Positions 50,547 to 60,361 of a stretch of DNA of 64,000 nt are shown one piece after another. A program made the position numbers and the translations under genes. Location: positions 1 to 64,000 of the forward strand of contig NZ_JASSOT010000047.1 in assembly GCF_030238365.1 (NCBI RefSeq). The letters run 5' to 3'. The DNA is from Lelliottia wanjuensis (GTDB lineage: Bacteria; Pseudomonadota; Gammaproteobacteria; Enterobacterales; Enterobacteriaceae). Under the pieces are notes generated by a model. The model did no database searches and was not told the origin of the DNA. It was given only the letters and a program-made list of their open reading frames with translations. The first letter of the stretch is position 1. Each line of letters starts with the position of its first letter.

Positions 50547-50720
50547 CACTTCCCCGATTCCACTCACTCAATATCTTTGAAGAAGATTGACAGTTTTCCT
50601 TGCTAACAATTGTCATTCGTCACGTTTATTATCCTCTCCATCGACAGCAAACACGCGGTATCTACCCGGATTTGCACACAAATAATCGTCAGCCGCGTAA
50701 GTGGTTTTCTGGAGAGTAAA

Positions 50721-51113
50721 ATGAAAAAATTAGAAGATGTTGGTTTGCTGGTTGCGCGTGTATTGATGCCAATTCTGTTTATCACTGCGGGCTGGGGCAA
50801 AATTACCGGTTATGCAGGTACTCAGCAGTACATGGAAGCGATGGGCGTCCCGGGGTTCCTGCTGCCCCTGACTATCCTGCTTGAGTTCGGCGGTGGTCTG
50901 GCAGTGCTGTTCGGTTTCCTGACTCGCACTACCGCGCTGTTCACCGCAGGCTTCACCCTGCTGACGGCGTTCATCTTCCACAGCAACTTTGCGGAAGGTA
51001 TGAACTCCCTGATGTTCATGAAAAACCTGACCATCGCAGGCGGCTTCCTGCTGCTGGCTATCACCGGTCCTGGCGCTTTCAGCATCGACCGTGTTCTGAA
51101 TAAGAAGTGGTAA
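50721..51113 (+). CDS. yqjF: DoxX-family membrane protein YqjF
   Basis: 130 residues from ATG 50721 (MKKLEDVGLLVAR), four membrane helices, DoxX family (FITAGWGKITGYAG; LLEFGGGLAVLFGF). E. coli YqjF is 130 residues and is linked to aromatic and thiol stress response with yqjG downstream. Ribosome binding site GGAG. Confidence 0.93.
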   Translation: MKKLEDVGLLVARVLMPILFITAGWGKITGYAGTQQYMEAMGVPGFLLPLTILLEFGGGLAVLFGFLTRTTALFTAGFTLLTAFIFHSNFAEGMNSLMFMKNLTIAGGFLLLAITGPGAFSIDRVLNKKW

Positions 51114-51131
51114 GCACGCTATACTGAATAA

Positions 51132-51159
51132 AAAAGCGAGGAGATTTCTCCTCGCTTTT
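51132..51159. terminator. Hairpin between yqjF and yqjG
   Basis: Perfect AAAAGCGAGGAG / CTCCTCGCTTTT stem with ATTT loop, with T4 on both sides. Confidence 0.85.
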
Positions 51160-51186
51160 GCTATCTGAAGTCTGAAGGAGGAAAGA

Positions 51187-52173
51187 ATGGGACAATTAGT
51201 TGACGGCGTCTGGCAGGATATTTGGTACGACACCAAATCCACTGGAGGACGCTTCAAGCGTTCTGTTTCGGCTTTCCGTAACTGGCTGACCGCCGATGGC
51301 GCACCGGGCCCAAGCGGTGAAGGCGGCTTTGCGGCAGAAAAAGATCGCTACCATCTTTATGTTTCCCTCGCCTGTCCGTGGGCGCACCGCACGCTGATCG
51401 TGCGCAAGCTCAAAGGGCTGGACTCCTTAATTCCTGTTTCCGTCGTCAATCCGCTGATGCTGGAAAACGGCTGGACCTTCGACAGCGACTTCCCTGCTGC
51501 CACCGGCGACGATCTTTACCACCACGATTTCCTCTATCAGCTCTATCTGCACGCCGACCCGCACTACACGGGTCGCGTCACCGTCCCGGTCCTGTGGGAC
51601 AAAAAAAACCAGACTATCGTCAGCAATGAATCTGCTGAAATCATTCGCATGTTCAATACGACGTTTGACGCCCAGGGCGCGCGGGCCGGTGATTTTTACC
51701 CACCAGAGCTGCGCGATAAGATCGACGAGCTGAACAGCTGGATCTACGACAACGTCAACAACGGCGTCTACAAAGCCGGTTTTGCCACCAGCCAGGAAGC
51801 TTACGACGAAGCGGTCGGAAAAGTCTTTGAATCCCTGGCGCGCCTGGAGCAGATCCTGGGCCAGCACCGCTATCTGACGGGCGACCGCCTGACGGAAGCC
51901 GATATTCGCCTGTGGACTACGCTGGTCCGCTTCGATCCGGTGTACGTCACCCACTTTAAGTGCGATAAACACCGCGTCAGCGATTACCTGAATCTGTACG
52001 GTTTCCTGCGCGATATTTATCAGATGGACGGCATCGCTGAGACCGTCGATTTCGACCACATCCGCACCCACTACTATCGCAGCCATAAAACCATCAACCC
52101 GACGGGCATTATCTCCATCGGACCGTGGCAGGATCTGGACGAGCCGCACGGCCGCGATACGCGTTTTCGCTAA
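51187..52173 (+). CDS. yqjG: Glutathionyl-hydroquinone reductase YqjG
   Basis: 328 residues, Xi-class glutathione transferase. Catalytic Cys63 lies in ACPWAHRT; C-terminal all-helical GST domain with RYLTGDRLTEADIRLW. It reduces glutathionyl-hydroquinones with GSH. Ribosome binding site AGGAGG. Confidence 0.96.
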   Translation: MGQLVDGVWQDIWYDTKSTGGRFKRSVSAFRNWLTADGAPGPSGEGGFAAEKDRYHLYVSLACPWAHRTLIVRKLKGLDSLIPVSVVNPLMLENGWTFDSDFPAATGDDLYHHDFLYQLYLHADPHYTGRVTVPVLWDKKNQTIVSNESAEIIRMFNTTFDAQGARAGDFYPPELRDKIDELNSWIYDNVNNGVYKAGFATSQEAYDEAVGKVFESLARLEQILGQHRYLTGDRLTEADIRLWTTLVRFDPVYVTHFKCDKHRVSDYLNLYGFLRDIYQMDGIAETVDFDHIRTHYYRSHKTINPTGIISIGPWQDLDEPHGRDTRFR

Positions 52174-52178
52174 ATTTT

Positions 52179-52204
52179 AAGGGTATCCTCGGATGCCCTT
52201 TTTT
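52179..52204 (+). terminator. Terminator after yqjG
   Basis: AAGGGTATCC / GGATGCCCTT stem followed by T6, 5 bp after the stop. Confidence 0.9.
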
Positions 52205-52277
52205 AATTCAGAATCTGCGACTATCCTTACCTCGATCGCTTAAAAAACAAGAGATTGTCTGAATGTCGAGGCAGAAA

Positions 52278-52643
52278 ATGGACTGGTATCTAAAAGTACT
52301 GAGAAATTACGTGGGGTTCAGTGGTCGCGCCCGTCGCAAAGAGTACTGGATGTTCGTTCTGGTGAACTTCATCCTCACGCTCGTGCTGGGAATTGTCGAT
52401 AAAATTCTGGGATGGGAGCGCGCGGGTGGCGAAGGTATTCTCACCACCATTTACGCGCTGCTGGTCTTTCTGCCGTCGCTGGCGGTGCTGTTCCGCCGGA
52501 TCCACGATACGGATCGTTCGGCCTGGTGGCTGCTGCTGGTGTTGATCCCGATCGTCGGCTGGCTGATCATTCTGGCCTTTAACTGCCAGAGCGGCACGCC
52601 GGGCGAAAACCGCTTTGGGCCGGATCCGAAATTGCAGCCGTGA
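52278..52643 (+). CDS. yhaH: DUF805 membrane protein YhaH
   Basis: 121 residues from the ATG at 52278 (GAGG upstream; an ATG at 52263 is less likely because E. coli YhaH begins MDWYLKVL). Four membrane helices; DUF805 family, ending [16 protein letters not shown]. Function unknown. In E. coli this is followed by yhaJ-region genes, whereas here dnaT follows. Confidence 0.92.
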   Translation: MDWYLKVLRNYVGFSGRARRKEYWMFVLVNFILTLVLGIVDKILGWERAGGEGILTTIYALLVFLPSLAVLFRRIHDTDRSAWWLLLVLIPIVGWLIILAFNCQSGTPGENRFGPDPKLQP

Positions 52644-52646
52644 ACG

Positions 52647-52675
52647 TTCCCCGGTGGCGCAGCGCCACCGGGGAA
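52647..52675. repeat. 29-bp perfect inverted repeat at the yhaH/dnaT junction
   Basis: TTCCCCGGTGGCGC-A-GCGCCACCGGGGAA, 14-bp arms around one base. It starts 3 bp after yhaH and may be its terminator or a shortened REP. It marks the point where E. coli gene order breaks. Confidence 0.8.
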
Positions 52676-52753
52676 ATCCCCCTCCGTCCCCCCTTCTCTC
52701 TGTGCTACTATGACCCCATATCACGACGTCGTATTCCAGTAGAGAAAGTTGTT

Positions 52754-53293
52754 ATGTCATCCAGACTCCTGACCACCAGCGTCGCCGGTATCGATGCCTT
52801 TGTGCGCGATCCTCGTGGCGTCTTAGCCAAAGCCGATGGCGGCACTCTTGCCGTGTTTGCCGACAACGCGCCTGCGTTTTACGCGATCACGCCTGAACGC
52901 CTGGCCCAGCTTCTGGATATTGAGGCGCGTCTGTCGCGCCCGGCCAGCGACGTCACCTTAGACACCCAATTCTTTGAAGAACCGACCAGCGCGCCGGTTA
53001 CCGTCCCGATGGGCAAATTTGCCATGTACGCTGGCTGGCAGCCGGATGCGAATTTCCAGCGACAGGCCGCCCTGTGGGGCATCGCCCTGACGCAGCCCGC
53101 CACGCCGGAAGAGCTGGCGGCGTTTATCGCTTACTGGCAGGCCGAAGGCAAAGTATTCCATCATGTGCAGTGGCAGCAAAAACTCGCCCGCAGCATGCAG
53201 ATCAACCGCGCCAGCAACGGCGGCCAGCCTAAGCGGGATATCAACACGATTTCCGAACCCGATAATCAGATCCCACCAGGATTCAGAGGATGA
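52754..53293 (+). CDS. dnaT: Primosomal protein DnaT
   Basis: 179 residues from ATG 52754, as in E. coli Dna[17 protein letters not shown] at the start, [20 protein letters not shown] and [20 protein letters not shown] in the DnaT DNA-binding domain, and the family end [10 protein letters not shown]. Works with PriA, PriB and DnaC to load DnaB at stalled forks. One base separates it from dnaC. Composition is normal for the genome. Confidence 0.97.
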   Translation: MSSRLLTTSVAGIDAFVRDPRGVLAKADGGTLAVFADNAPAFYAITPERLAQLLDIEARLSRPASDVTLDTQFFEEPTSAPVTVPMGKFAMYAGWQPDANFQRQAALWGIALTQPATPEELAAFIAYWQAEGKVFHHVQWQQKLARSMQINRASNGGQPKRDINTISEPDNQIPPGFRG

Positions 53294-53294
53294 T

Positions 53295-54032
53295 ATGAAA
53301 AACGTCGGCGACCTGATGAAGCGTCTGCAAAAAATGATGCCTGCCAACGTGAAGCCCGCCTTCACCTCGGGCGAGGAGCTGCTGGCCTGGCAAAAAGAAC
53401 AGGGAAAAATGCGCTCCGAAGCCCTGACGCGCGAAAACCGCGCCATGAAAATGCAGCGCACCTTCAACCGCTCGGGCATTCGTCCGCTGCATCAAAATTG
53501 TTCATTTGAAAATTATATTGTTGAAAATGATGGGCAACAGAATGCACTTGAAAAAGCTAGACTTTACGTGGAAGGTTTTGACGATAATATCGCCAGTTTT
53601 ATCTTCACTGGTAAACCTGGGACTGGTAAAAATCACCTAGCTGCTGCTATATGCAATGCTCTTCTTCTACAAGGTAAATCAGTATTGATAATCACCGTTG
53701 CGGATATCATGTCCGCCATGAAAGACACCTTTAATAACAAAAATATGAGTGAAGAGCAGCTACTCAAAGATCTAAGTAACGTTGATTTACTAGTCATTGA
53801 CGAAATTGGTGTGCAGACAGAATCAAAATACGAGAAAGTTATCATTAATCAGATAGTTGACAGAAGATCTTCTTCTAAGCGCCCTACGGGTATGCTAACA
53901 AACTATACCCTTCAAGAAATGACCCAGCTCTTAGGCGAGCGTGTAATGGATAGAATGCGTCTTGGCGCGAGTCTATGGGTTAATTTTAATTGGGGTAGCT
54001 ACCGCGATCGCGTCACCGGCAAAGAGTATTAG
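53295..54032 (+). CDS. dnaC: DNA replication helicase loader DnaC
   Basis: 245 residues, as in E. coli DnaC. N-terminal DnaB-binding part (MKNVGDLMKRLQKMMP), Walker A GKPGTGKNHLAAA (about 103-115), Walker B LLVIDEIGVQ, arginine finger region RVMDRMRLG. Loads DnaB onto single-stranded DNA. The first 65 codons and the last 10 have typical GC-rich codons, while about 53495-53995 is strikingly AT-rich (AAA, TTA, AGA, ATA), pointing to a recombined middle. The C-terminus reads LWVNFNWGSYRDRVTGKEY, with N for the usual hydrophobic residue after LWV. Confidence 0.96.
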   Translation: MKNVGDLMKRLQKMMPANVKPAFTSGEELLAWQKEQGKMRSEALTRENRAMKMQRTFNRSGIRPLHQNCSFENYIVENDGQQNALEKARLYVEGFDDNIASFIFTGKPGTGKNHLAAAICNALLLQGKSVLIITVADIMSAMKDTFNNKNMSEEQLLKDLSNVDLLVIDEIGVQTESKYEKVIINQIVDRRSSSKRPTGMLTNYTLQEMTQLLGERVMDRMRLGASLWVNFNWGSYRDRVTGKEY

Positions 54033-54085
54033 GATATTTCCAGGAATGGCGCGCCTTGCGCGGGTATATACTGAAGCCACTTCCA

Positions 54086-54105
54086 GCCCGAAACGGGCCA
54101 CTTTT
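54086..54105 (+). terminator. Short hairpin between dnaC and yjjA
   Basis: GCCCG-AAA-CGGGC followed by CACTTTTG. A weak terminator candidate or part of the yjjA leader. Confidence 0.4.
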
Positions 54106-54116
54106 GAGTTCAATTT

Positions 54117-54602
54117 ATGAAAAAGCACATTCTTCTCAGCACAGCATTCAGCGTCGTTCTGCTCACCGGTGCCGCCCACGCGGCGTCATGGCAGGACTCT
54201 TTGTCCAGCGCAGCGAACGAGCTGAGCAAAAGCAGCGGTAGTTCCCAGAACGGCGGTCTGTCCGCATCGTCTCTCACCAGCCTGTTAGGCGGCAGCAATC
54301 AGAGCCTGAGCGCGGGCACCATGAACAACGCGGCGGGTATCCTCGGCTATTGCGCGAAACAGAAGCTGGCCTCGGTCACTGACACCCAGAACATCAAAAA
54401 CCAGGTTCTCGATAAGCTGGGCCTGGATACGCAAGAGCAGAAACAAGACACCAACTATATGGACGGAATTCAGGGCCTGCTGAATGCCAAAGACGGCCAG
54501 CAGCTGAACCTGAGCACCCTCGGCGACTCCGCGCTGGCGAAGCAGGTGAAAACCAAAGCCTGCGATCTGGTGCTGAAACAAGGCGTTAATTTCCTCTCCT
54601 GA
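54117..54602 (+). CDS. yjjA: DUF2501 exported protein YjjA
   Basis: 161 residues with a signal peptide (LLTGAAHAA). The mature part is Ser/Gly/Leu-rich (SSAANELSKSSGSSQNGG), then helical with two cysteines (YCAKQ, ACDLV). Periplasmic, function unknown. Same position after dnaC as in E. coli. Confidence 0.92.
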   Translation: MKKHILLSTAFSVVLLTGAAHAASWQDSLSSAANELSKSSGSSQNGGLSASSLTSLLGGSNQSLSAGTMNNAAGILGYCAKQKLASVTDTQNIKNQVLDKLGLDTQEQKQDTNYMDGIQGLLNAKDGQQLNLSTLGDSALAKQVKTKACDLVLKQGVNFLS

Positions 54603-54873
54603 TCCATCCCTTTTTCTGCCACAACAGGCCGCGTTTGTTAGGTTAATCTGGCAACGCGGCGTCAGACTCGTTTTTTGCTCATCTTCTTACGTCTCAGCAC
54701 CCGTATAACGCGATGCGACGGCGATCAAAATTTCCACTTTCTAAACCAAATCCTAACAACAGCACATTTTAGTGACACTAGAATTGCAGCTATGTGACTT
54801 CGCCATTAAATTGTATTAACCAAAAAATAATCAGTTAGCCAGCTAAGTGACTGGCGCTATTGAGGATAAGCTG

Positions 54874-57165
54874 TTGTCAGAGTTTATTTCCCTTGCCCTG
54901 TTCCTGGCTTCCATTGGCATCTATGCCTGGAAGGCAGGTCGCAACACCTGGTGGTTTATTGCCACGTTACTGGTGTTGGGGATTTTTATTGTTTTGAACA
55001 TTACCCTGTACGCCAGCGATTACTTTACCGGTGACGGTATCAACGACGCCGTGCTCTATACGCTCACCAACAGCCTGACGGGCGCAGGAGTTAGTAAGTA
55101 CATACTTCCTGGCACCGGACTGGTGCTGGCGCTGGTTGCGGTGTTTGGCACCCTCGGCTGGGTGCTGCGCCGTCGCCGTCATCTTCCGCATCATATGGGT
55201 TACAGCCTGCTGGCTCTGGTGCTGGCGCTCGGCTCCGTGGATGCCAGCCCGGCGTTCCATCAGATCACCGAGCTGGTGAAATCCCAGTCCCGCGACGGCG
55301 ATCCAGATTTCACGGCCTACTACAAAGAGCCATCGAAAACCATCGCCAACCCGAAGCTGAACCTGGTTTATATCTACGGCGAAAGTCTGGAGCGCACCTA
55401 TTTCGATAACGATGCCTTCCCGAATCTGACGCCGGATCTCGGCCCGCTGAAAGACGAAGGGCTGGATTTCAGCCACACGTCGCAGCTGCCGGGCACCGAT
55501 TACACCATCGCCGGGATGGTCGCCTCCCAGTGCGGCATCCCGCTGTTCGCGCCGTTCGAGGGTAACGCCTCGGCGTCGATGTCGAGCTTCTTCCCGCAGA
55601 ATATCTGCCTCGGCGACATCCTGAAAAACTCCGGCTACGAAAACTACTTTATGCAGGGGGCCAACCTGCGTTTCGCCGGGAAAGACGTGTTCCTGAAATC
55701 CCATGGCTTCGACCATCTCTATGGCGCGGAAGAGTTGAAAACCACGGTTGCCGACCCGTCCTACCGCAATGACTGGGGCTTTTACGACGACACGGTGCTG
55801 GACGAAACCTGGAAGAAATTCGAGGAGCTGTCTAAATCCGGAAAACGCTTCTCGCTATTCGCCTTAACCGTCGATACGCACCACCCGGACGGCTTTATCT
55901 CGCGCACCTGCGAGCGCAAAAAGTACGACATCAACGGCAAGACCAACCAGTCGTTCAGCGCCGTGACCTGTAGCCAGGAACACATCGCCGCGTTTATCAA
56001 TAAAATCAAAGCCTCGCCGTATTTCAAAAACACGGTGATCGTGGTTTCTTCCGACCATCTGGCGATGAAAAACACCGCCTGGGACGAGCTGAACAAACAG
56101 GATCGCAGCAACCTGTTCTTCGTGATGCGCGGCGATCAGCCTCAGCAGGAGGTCATCGCCACCAAACGCAACACCATGGATAACGGCGCGACGGTGCTGG
56201 ATATTCTGGGCGGGGATAACTTCATCGGGCTGGGACGCAGCACGCTCTCCGGCCAGTCGCTCTCCGAAGTGTTCCTCAACATGAAAGAGAAAATTCTGGC
56301 GTGGAAACCGGACGTGATCCGCCTGTGGAACTTCCCGAAAGAGATGAAAGATTTCACCATCGACCAGAAGAAAAACATGATTGCCTTCTCGGGCAGCCAT
56401 TTCCGCCTGCCGCTGCTCCTGCGCGTCTCGGATAACCGCGTCGAACCGCTGCCGGAGAGTGAATACTCCGCGCCGCTGCGCTTCCAGCTGGCCGACTTCG
56501 CCCCGCGCGATAACTTCGTCTGGGTCGACCGCTGCTACAAGATGGGCCAGCTGTGGTCGCAGCCGCTGTCGCTTTCCACGGACTGGTGCGTCTCCCAGGG
56601 CCAGCTCGGCGGTGAACAAACCGTCCAGCGCGTGGATAAAGATCAGTGGAAAGGCAAAACCGCGTTCAAGGATACGGTGATCAATACCGACCGCTATCAG
56701 CGCAACGTGGATCTGCTGAAAGTGGTGGATAACGATATTCGCTACAAGGCGGACAGCTTCGTGTTTAACGTGGCGGGCGCGCCGGAAGAGGTGAAGCAGT
56801 TTAGCGGTATTTCACGCCCGGAATCCTGGGGACGCTGGTCTAACGCGCAGCTTGGCAACGAGGTGAAAATCGAATACGCCCAGCCGCTACCGGAGAAATT
56901 CGATCTGGTGATCACCGCCAAAGCCTTTGGCCCGAACGCCAACAAACCGATCCCGGTGCGCATCGGCGACAAAGAGCAGACCATCACCCTTGGCAACGAT
57001 GTCACCACAACGACGCTGCATTTCGAGAACCCGTCGCGCAGCAATACGGTCGTGATTGTGCCGCCAGACCCGCAGTCGACGAACGAGGGCAATATTCTCG
57101 GACATTCACCGCGCAAGCTGGGGATTGGGATGGTTGAAATGAAGGTGGTGCAGACCGGAGTATAA
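54874..57165 (+). CDS. opgB: Phosphoglycerol transferase OpgB (MdoB)
   Basis: 763 residues from the TTG at 54874 (GAGGATAAG upstream; [10 protein letters not shown] matches the E. coli start); the GTG at 54847 is an alternative. Four N-terminal membrane helices to about 150, then an alkaline-phosphatase/sulfatase-type periplasmic domain ([13 protein letters not shown] with the catalytic region near 160-170; [17 protein letters not shown]). Adds phosphoglycerol from phosphatidylglycerol to osmoregulated periplasmic glucans. The upstream 270 bp (54603-54873) hold no gene. Confidence 0.96.
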   Translation: MSEFISLALFLASIGIYAWKAGRNTWWFIATLLVLGIFIVLNITLYASDYFTGDGINDAVLYTLTNSLTGAGVSKYILPGTGLVLALVAVFGTLGWVLRRRRHLPHHMGYSLLALVLALGSVDASPAFHQITELVKSQSRDGDPDFTAYYKEPSKTIANPKLNLVYIYGESLERTYFDNDAFPNLTPDLGPLKDEGLDFSHTSQLPGTDYTIAGMVASQCGIPLFAPFEGNASASMSSFFPQNICLGDILKNSGYENYFMQGANLRFAGKDVFLKSHGFDHLYGAEELKTTVADPSYRNDWGFYDDTVLDETWKKFEELSKSGKRFSLFALTVDTHHPDGFISRTCERKKYDINGKTNQSFSAVTCSQEHIAAFINKIKASPYFKNTVIVVSSDHLAMKNTAWDELNKQDRSNLFFVMRGDQPQQEVIATKRNTMDNGATVLDILGGDNFIGLGRSTLSGQSLSEVFLNMKEKILAWKPDVIRLWNFPKEMKDFTIDQKKNMIAFSGSHFRLPLLLRVSDNRVEPLPESEYSAPLRFQLADFAPRDNFVWVDRCYKMGQLWSQPLSLSTDWCVSQGQLGGEQTVQRVDKDQWKGKTAFKDTVINTDRYQRNVDLLKVVDNDIRYKADSFVFNVAGAPEEVKQFSGISRPESWGRWSNAQLGNEVKIEYAQPLPEKFDLVITAKAFGPNANKPIPVRIGDKEQTITLGNDVTTTTLHFENPSRSNTVVIVPPDPQSTNEGNILGHSPRKLGIGMVEMKVVQTGV

Positions 57166-57168
57166 ACT

Positions 57169-57290
57169 TGTAGGCCGGGTAAGGCGAAGCCGCCACCCGG
57201 CAACAAACGACTGTGCGGCCTAAAAACGCCCGGTGGCGCTGCGCTTACCGGGCCTACAAAGGACCACGCATTTCCGCCACCCGGCAACAT
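57169..57290. repeat. REP cluster after opgB
   Basis: Three to four REP cores in alternating orientation (GTAGGCCGGGTAAGGCGAAG, then GGTGGCGCTGCGCTTACCGG, then a partial CCGCCACCCGGC). Confidence 0.88.
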
Positions 57291-57302
57291 AACAGACGAC
57301 TC

Positions 57303-57333
57303 AAGCGCCCTTCCTGAACAGGGCGCTTTTTTT
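57303..57333 (+). terminator. Terminator between opgB and tsr
   Basis: Stem AAGCGCCC / GGGCGCTT with a ten-base loop followed by T7 on the plus strand; its symmetric stem may also serve the leftward tsr gene ending at 57337. Confidence 0.88.
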
Positions 57334-57336
57334 ACA

Positions 57337-59007
57337 TCAGAAGGTTTCCCAGTTCTCACTGGACGCGGTCGTCGCGGCAGCGGCTTTACGCCCCTTCGCC
57401 GTCACCACCGGCGTTTTCAACCCGCCGTTATCGCGTGATTTCTGCTGCTCCTGCTGAATGCGGAACACCGCCACCGCCTGCGTCAGACGGCTCGCCTGCT
57501 CTTCCAGCGCGGCAGCTGCCGCAGCGGACTCTTCCACCAGCGAGGCGTTCTGCTGCGTCACACGGTCCATCTCAGCAACCGCCAGACCCACCTGGTCAAT
57601 ACCGCGGCTCTGCTCATCAGACGCAGAGGCGATTTCGCCCATAATGTCGGTCACGCGGGTCACCGCATTCACGATCTCGCCCATGGTTTCGCCAGCGCTT
57701 TCCACCAGGGTTGACCCCAGCTCGACGCGGCCCACGGAGTCTTCGATCAGGCTCTTAATTTCGCGTGCCGCCTGGGCGCTACGCTGCGCCAGGTTACGCA
57801 CTTCACCTGCCACCACCGCAAAACCACGACCCTGTTCGCCCGCACGTGCTGCTTCGACGGCGGCGTTCAGCGCCAGGATGTTGGTCTGGAAGGCAATCCC
57901 GTCGATCACGCTGATGATGTCAGCGATTTTCTGCGAACTGCCCGCGATGTCACGCATGGTTTGCACCACGTTATCCACCACTTTCCCGCCCTTCTGCGCA
58001 GTCTCGGACGCGCTCAGCGCCAGATTGCTCGCCTGGCGGGCGTTTTCGGCGTTCTGCTTCACGGTCGCGGTCAGCTCTTCCATGCTGGCAGCCGTCTCTT
58101 CCAGAGAAGCCGCCTGCTGCTCGGTACGGGAAGAGAGATCGTTGTTACCGACAGAGATTTCGCTCGCGCCGCTGTAGATCGCATTCGCGCCGTTACGCAC
58201 ATCGCCAACGGTGCTCACCAGCTCGCTCTGCATGTGACGCAGAGTGTCCGCCAGTTGGCCCATCTCATTGGTGCCTTCGACGTCAATACGCTTCACCAGA
58301 TCGCCGCTGGCGATATGACGAATGCTGTCGATCAGACGATTCAGCGGAGAGATCAGCGACTGCTTAATGCCCAGCCAGACGCCGACGATCACCACCAGCA
58401 CCGCGATCAGCACGCTGATCAGCACCCAGATCGCCTGAGTGTAAGAGCTGTTGCTGTCGTCCACGGCAGTCTGATACAGATGATCGTTCTGCTGCAGGTA
58501 GTTCACGTACTGCTTCTCAAAACCATCCTGATAGCTCTGGGTCGGCTGATCGAAGAAGTCATTGATCTTACCCGCGCCCAGCAGCTGGATAAGCTCGGCC
58601 AGCGCACCGTGATAGATATCGTAGTTACGTTTGATCTCCAGGGCGGCAGCGTCGCTCTGACGCGGATCGCGCGGCAGTGCTTCGTAATCAGCCCAGTTTT
58701 TCTCCGCCTGCTTCAGGGAAGCGGACGCAATCTGCATCAGTTCCGCAACGGTGGCGCCGCTGCCGATGTTGCTCTGATCCATCATGTAACGGATACCCGC
58801 GCGGTTCAGGGTATTACGGGTTTGCAGCAACGCGACCCAGCTGCCGTTAAGCGTGGATTGTTGCTGGCGAATAGTTTGTAGGACAGTGAAGTTTTCTTTG
58901 TCATGCTTCAGGGCATTGAAGAAAAGTCCACCGGATGTCAGTTGTAACAGGCCGAAAATAGCCAAAACCAGCAACAAGCTGGTGACAATCTTGATACGAT
59001 TTAACAT
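57337..59007 (-). CDS. tsr: Serine chemoreceptor Tsr
   Basis: 556 residues from ATG 59007 ([18 protein letters not shown]). Periplasmic ligand domain keeps the serine-binding arginine region ([13 protein letters not shown]), HAMP follows TM2, and the signalling tip reads [18 protein letters not shown]. It ends in the NWETF pentapeptide that recruits CheR and CheB. Mediates taxis to serine and AI-2, and thus functionally meets the lsr system in this window (AI-2 taxis via Tsr needs LsrB). A sigma28 promoter precedes it. Confidence 0.97.
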   Translation of the reverse strand: MLNRIKIVTSLLLVLAIFGLLQLTSGGLFFNALKHDKENFTVLQTIRQQQSTLNGSWVALLQTRNTLNRAGIRYMMDQSNIGSGATVAELMQIASASLKQAEKNWADYEALPRDPRQSDAAALEIKRNYDIYHGALAELIQLLGAGKINDFFDQPTQSYQDGFEKQYVNYLQQNDHLYQTAVDDSNSSYTQAIWVLISVLIAVLVVIVGVWLGIKQSLISPLNRLIDSIRHIASGDLVKRIDVEGTNEMGQLADTLRHMQSELVSTVGDVRNGANAIYSGASEISVGNNDLSSRTEQQAASLEETAASMEELTATVKQNAENARQASNLALSASETAQKGGKVVDNVVQTMRDIAGSSQKIADIISVIDGIAFQTNILALNAAVEAARAGEQGRGFAVVAGEVRNLAQRSAQAAREIKSLIEDSVGRVELGSTLVESAGETMGEIVNAVTRVTDIMGEIASASDEQSRGIDQVGLAVAEMDRVTQQNASLVEESAAAAAALEEQASRLTQAVAVFRIQQEQQKSRDNGGLKTPVVTAKGRKAAAATTASSENWETF

Positions 59008-59038
59008 GCTTTCTCTTTCCATCAGACAGATAACAGAA

Positions 59039-59065
59039 TTTTCGGCCTGGTTAGAGAAAACTTTA
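59039..59065 (-). promoter_or_regulatory. Sigma28 (FliA) promoter of tsr
   Basis: TAAA, 15 nt, GCCGAAAA on the minus strand, one mismatch from consensus; about 32 nt from the start codon. Confidence 0.85.
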
Positions 59066-59246
59066 CGAAAATCGTGTTGATGATTTGAACATTTACGGAG
59101 GATTTCGCAAAAAACTATTAATGTTTATCCTAAATCGCGCCGTTATATATTCCATAAGATAAATTTTATCTCTGTTGCACTGACATATTCTGTCAGTGAG
59201 ATCCTTATTCTGCAGAGATTTTCACCGCACTAAACGGGAATATAAT

Positions 59247-60149
59247 ATGACAACTCCAGCCCGCAGCCGCTCGGCTGAACGACTCGTCGATATTCTTATG
59301 GAGCTGCATTTAAACGGTGTGGTTAACCGTCGCGACTTGATGCATAAATTTAAAATTACCGAACGCACGGTATATCGCGATCTCAATGCTCTCGCCCCCA
59401 TTGTTCAGCACACGGGAAATGGCCTGTATCGTCTGATTCACGCCCAGCAAAACGCCAGCGGCCAGGGGCTGCACAACGCCGTCGCTAACCTATTGAATGC
59501 GGATAACTATTTTCCTGACCGCGGCACCGCGTTCTGGCAGAGTCTGGAGGCGCGCGTCGAAGAGAACCATATTCTGATCCTCAGCAACGACGCCGAACAC
59601 ACGGTTCAGAATGATATTCGTCGACATCTGACGGCGATTGAGAAATCGATAAAAGAGCGGCACGTTTGCCAGATGGTTTATAAAGACAAAACGCGACTGA
59701 TTAATCCGTACAAATTAATTAACAAAAAAAATATATGGTATTTACAAGCTACGGAAAATGGCAGACTGAAATCGTTTTCATTAAGTCAGATAAACTGGCT
59801 GGATATTCAAAAAGAGACCTTCACGCCGGATGCAGATACGGCAGAATTACTTGAGAAGAATCTCGACCCCTGGGTGAGCGAAGATACTTTCGAAGTGAAA
59901 ATATTTACCAACAATATTATTTCGCACTACTTCACCCGCCGGGACCTGCTCCCGGACCAGGAGGTGATTGCGGAAAGCGACGACGGCGTGACGATCCGCT
60001 GCCAGGCGGCGCACGAGAATCAGATCCTGCCGCTAATCTTCTACTGGCTGCCGAACATTCAGGTGCTGGAACCACAGTGGCTGCGGGACAAACTCTTTGA
60101 GACCCTCGAAGGCTACATGACCACCGCGCCTGCCGAGGTGCTCGAATAA
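59247..60149 (+). CDS. WYL-domain transcriptional regulator
   Basis: 300 residues from ATG 59247 (GGGA upstream). N-terminal DeoR-like helix-turn-helix (SAERLVDILMELHLNGVVNR, then ITERTVYRDLNALAPI), a WYL domain around 140-200 (NKKNIWYLQATENGRLKSFS) and a WCX-like C-terminal part. WYL regulators sense nucleic acid or nucleotide signals in some phage-defence and DNA-damage systems. No such gene lies between tsr and btsT in K-12. Target genes unknown; the middle of the gene is a little AT-richer. Confidence 0.85.
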   Translation: MTTPARSRSAERLVDILMELHLNGVVNRRDLMHKFKITERTVYRDLNALAPIVQHTGNGLYRLIHAQQNASGQGLHNAVANLLNADNYFPDRGTAFWQSLEARVEENHILILSNDAEHTVQNDIRRHLTAIEKSIKERHVCQMVYKDKTRLINPYKLINKKNIWYLQATENGRLKSFSLSQINWLDIQKETFTPDADTAELLEKNLDPWVSEDTFEVKIFTNNIISHYFTRRDLLPDQEVIAESDDGVTIRCQAAHENQILPLIFYWLPNIQVLEPQWLRDKLFETLEGYMTTAPAEVLE

Positions 60150-60153
60150 TCAG

Positions 60154-60246
60154 TGTGATCTCAATCACATAAACCAGCCCGCTGGCGGCGAGCCTGAACC
60201 ACTCGCCCCAGCCTTTGACCGCTTACCCACCGCAATCAACCACTCA
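60154..60246 (+). promoter_or_regulatory. btsT control region: CRP and BtsR sites
   Basis: TGTGA-TCTCAA-TCACA (60154-60169) is an exact CRP consensus. ACCGCTTA-N13-ACCACTCA (60218-60225 and 60239-60246) fits the two-repeat site ACC(G/A)CT(C/T)A-N13 bound by the response regulator BtsR (YehT). The order CRP then BtsR then gene matches the E. coli btsT control logic of pyruvate sensing plus catabolite control. Confidence 0.85.
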
Positions 60247-60361
60247 CCCATTTACCGTCCTTTACACGCGCGACGATCTGGCAAGATCGCCACAGCATTA
60301 ATCAATACCTCCTCAAAATGAACTCAGGCCCTTTTTCCAGTTAAAAAAACCAGGTCTAACT

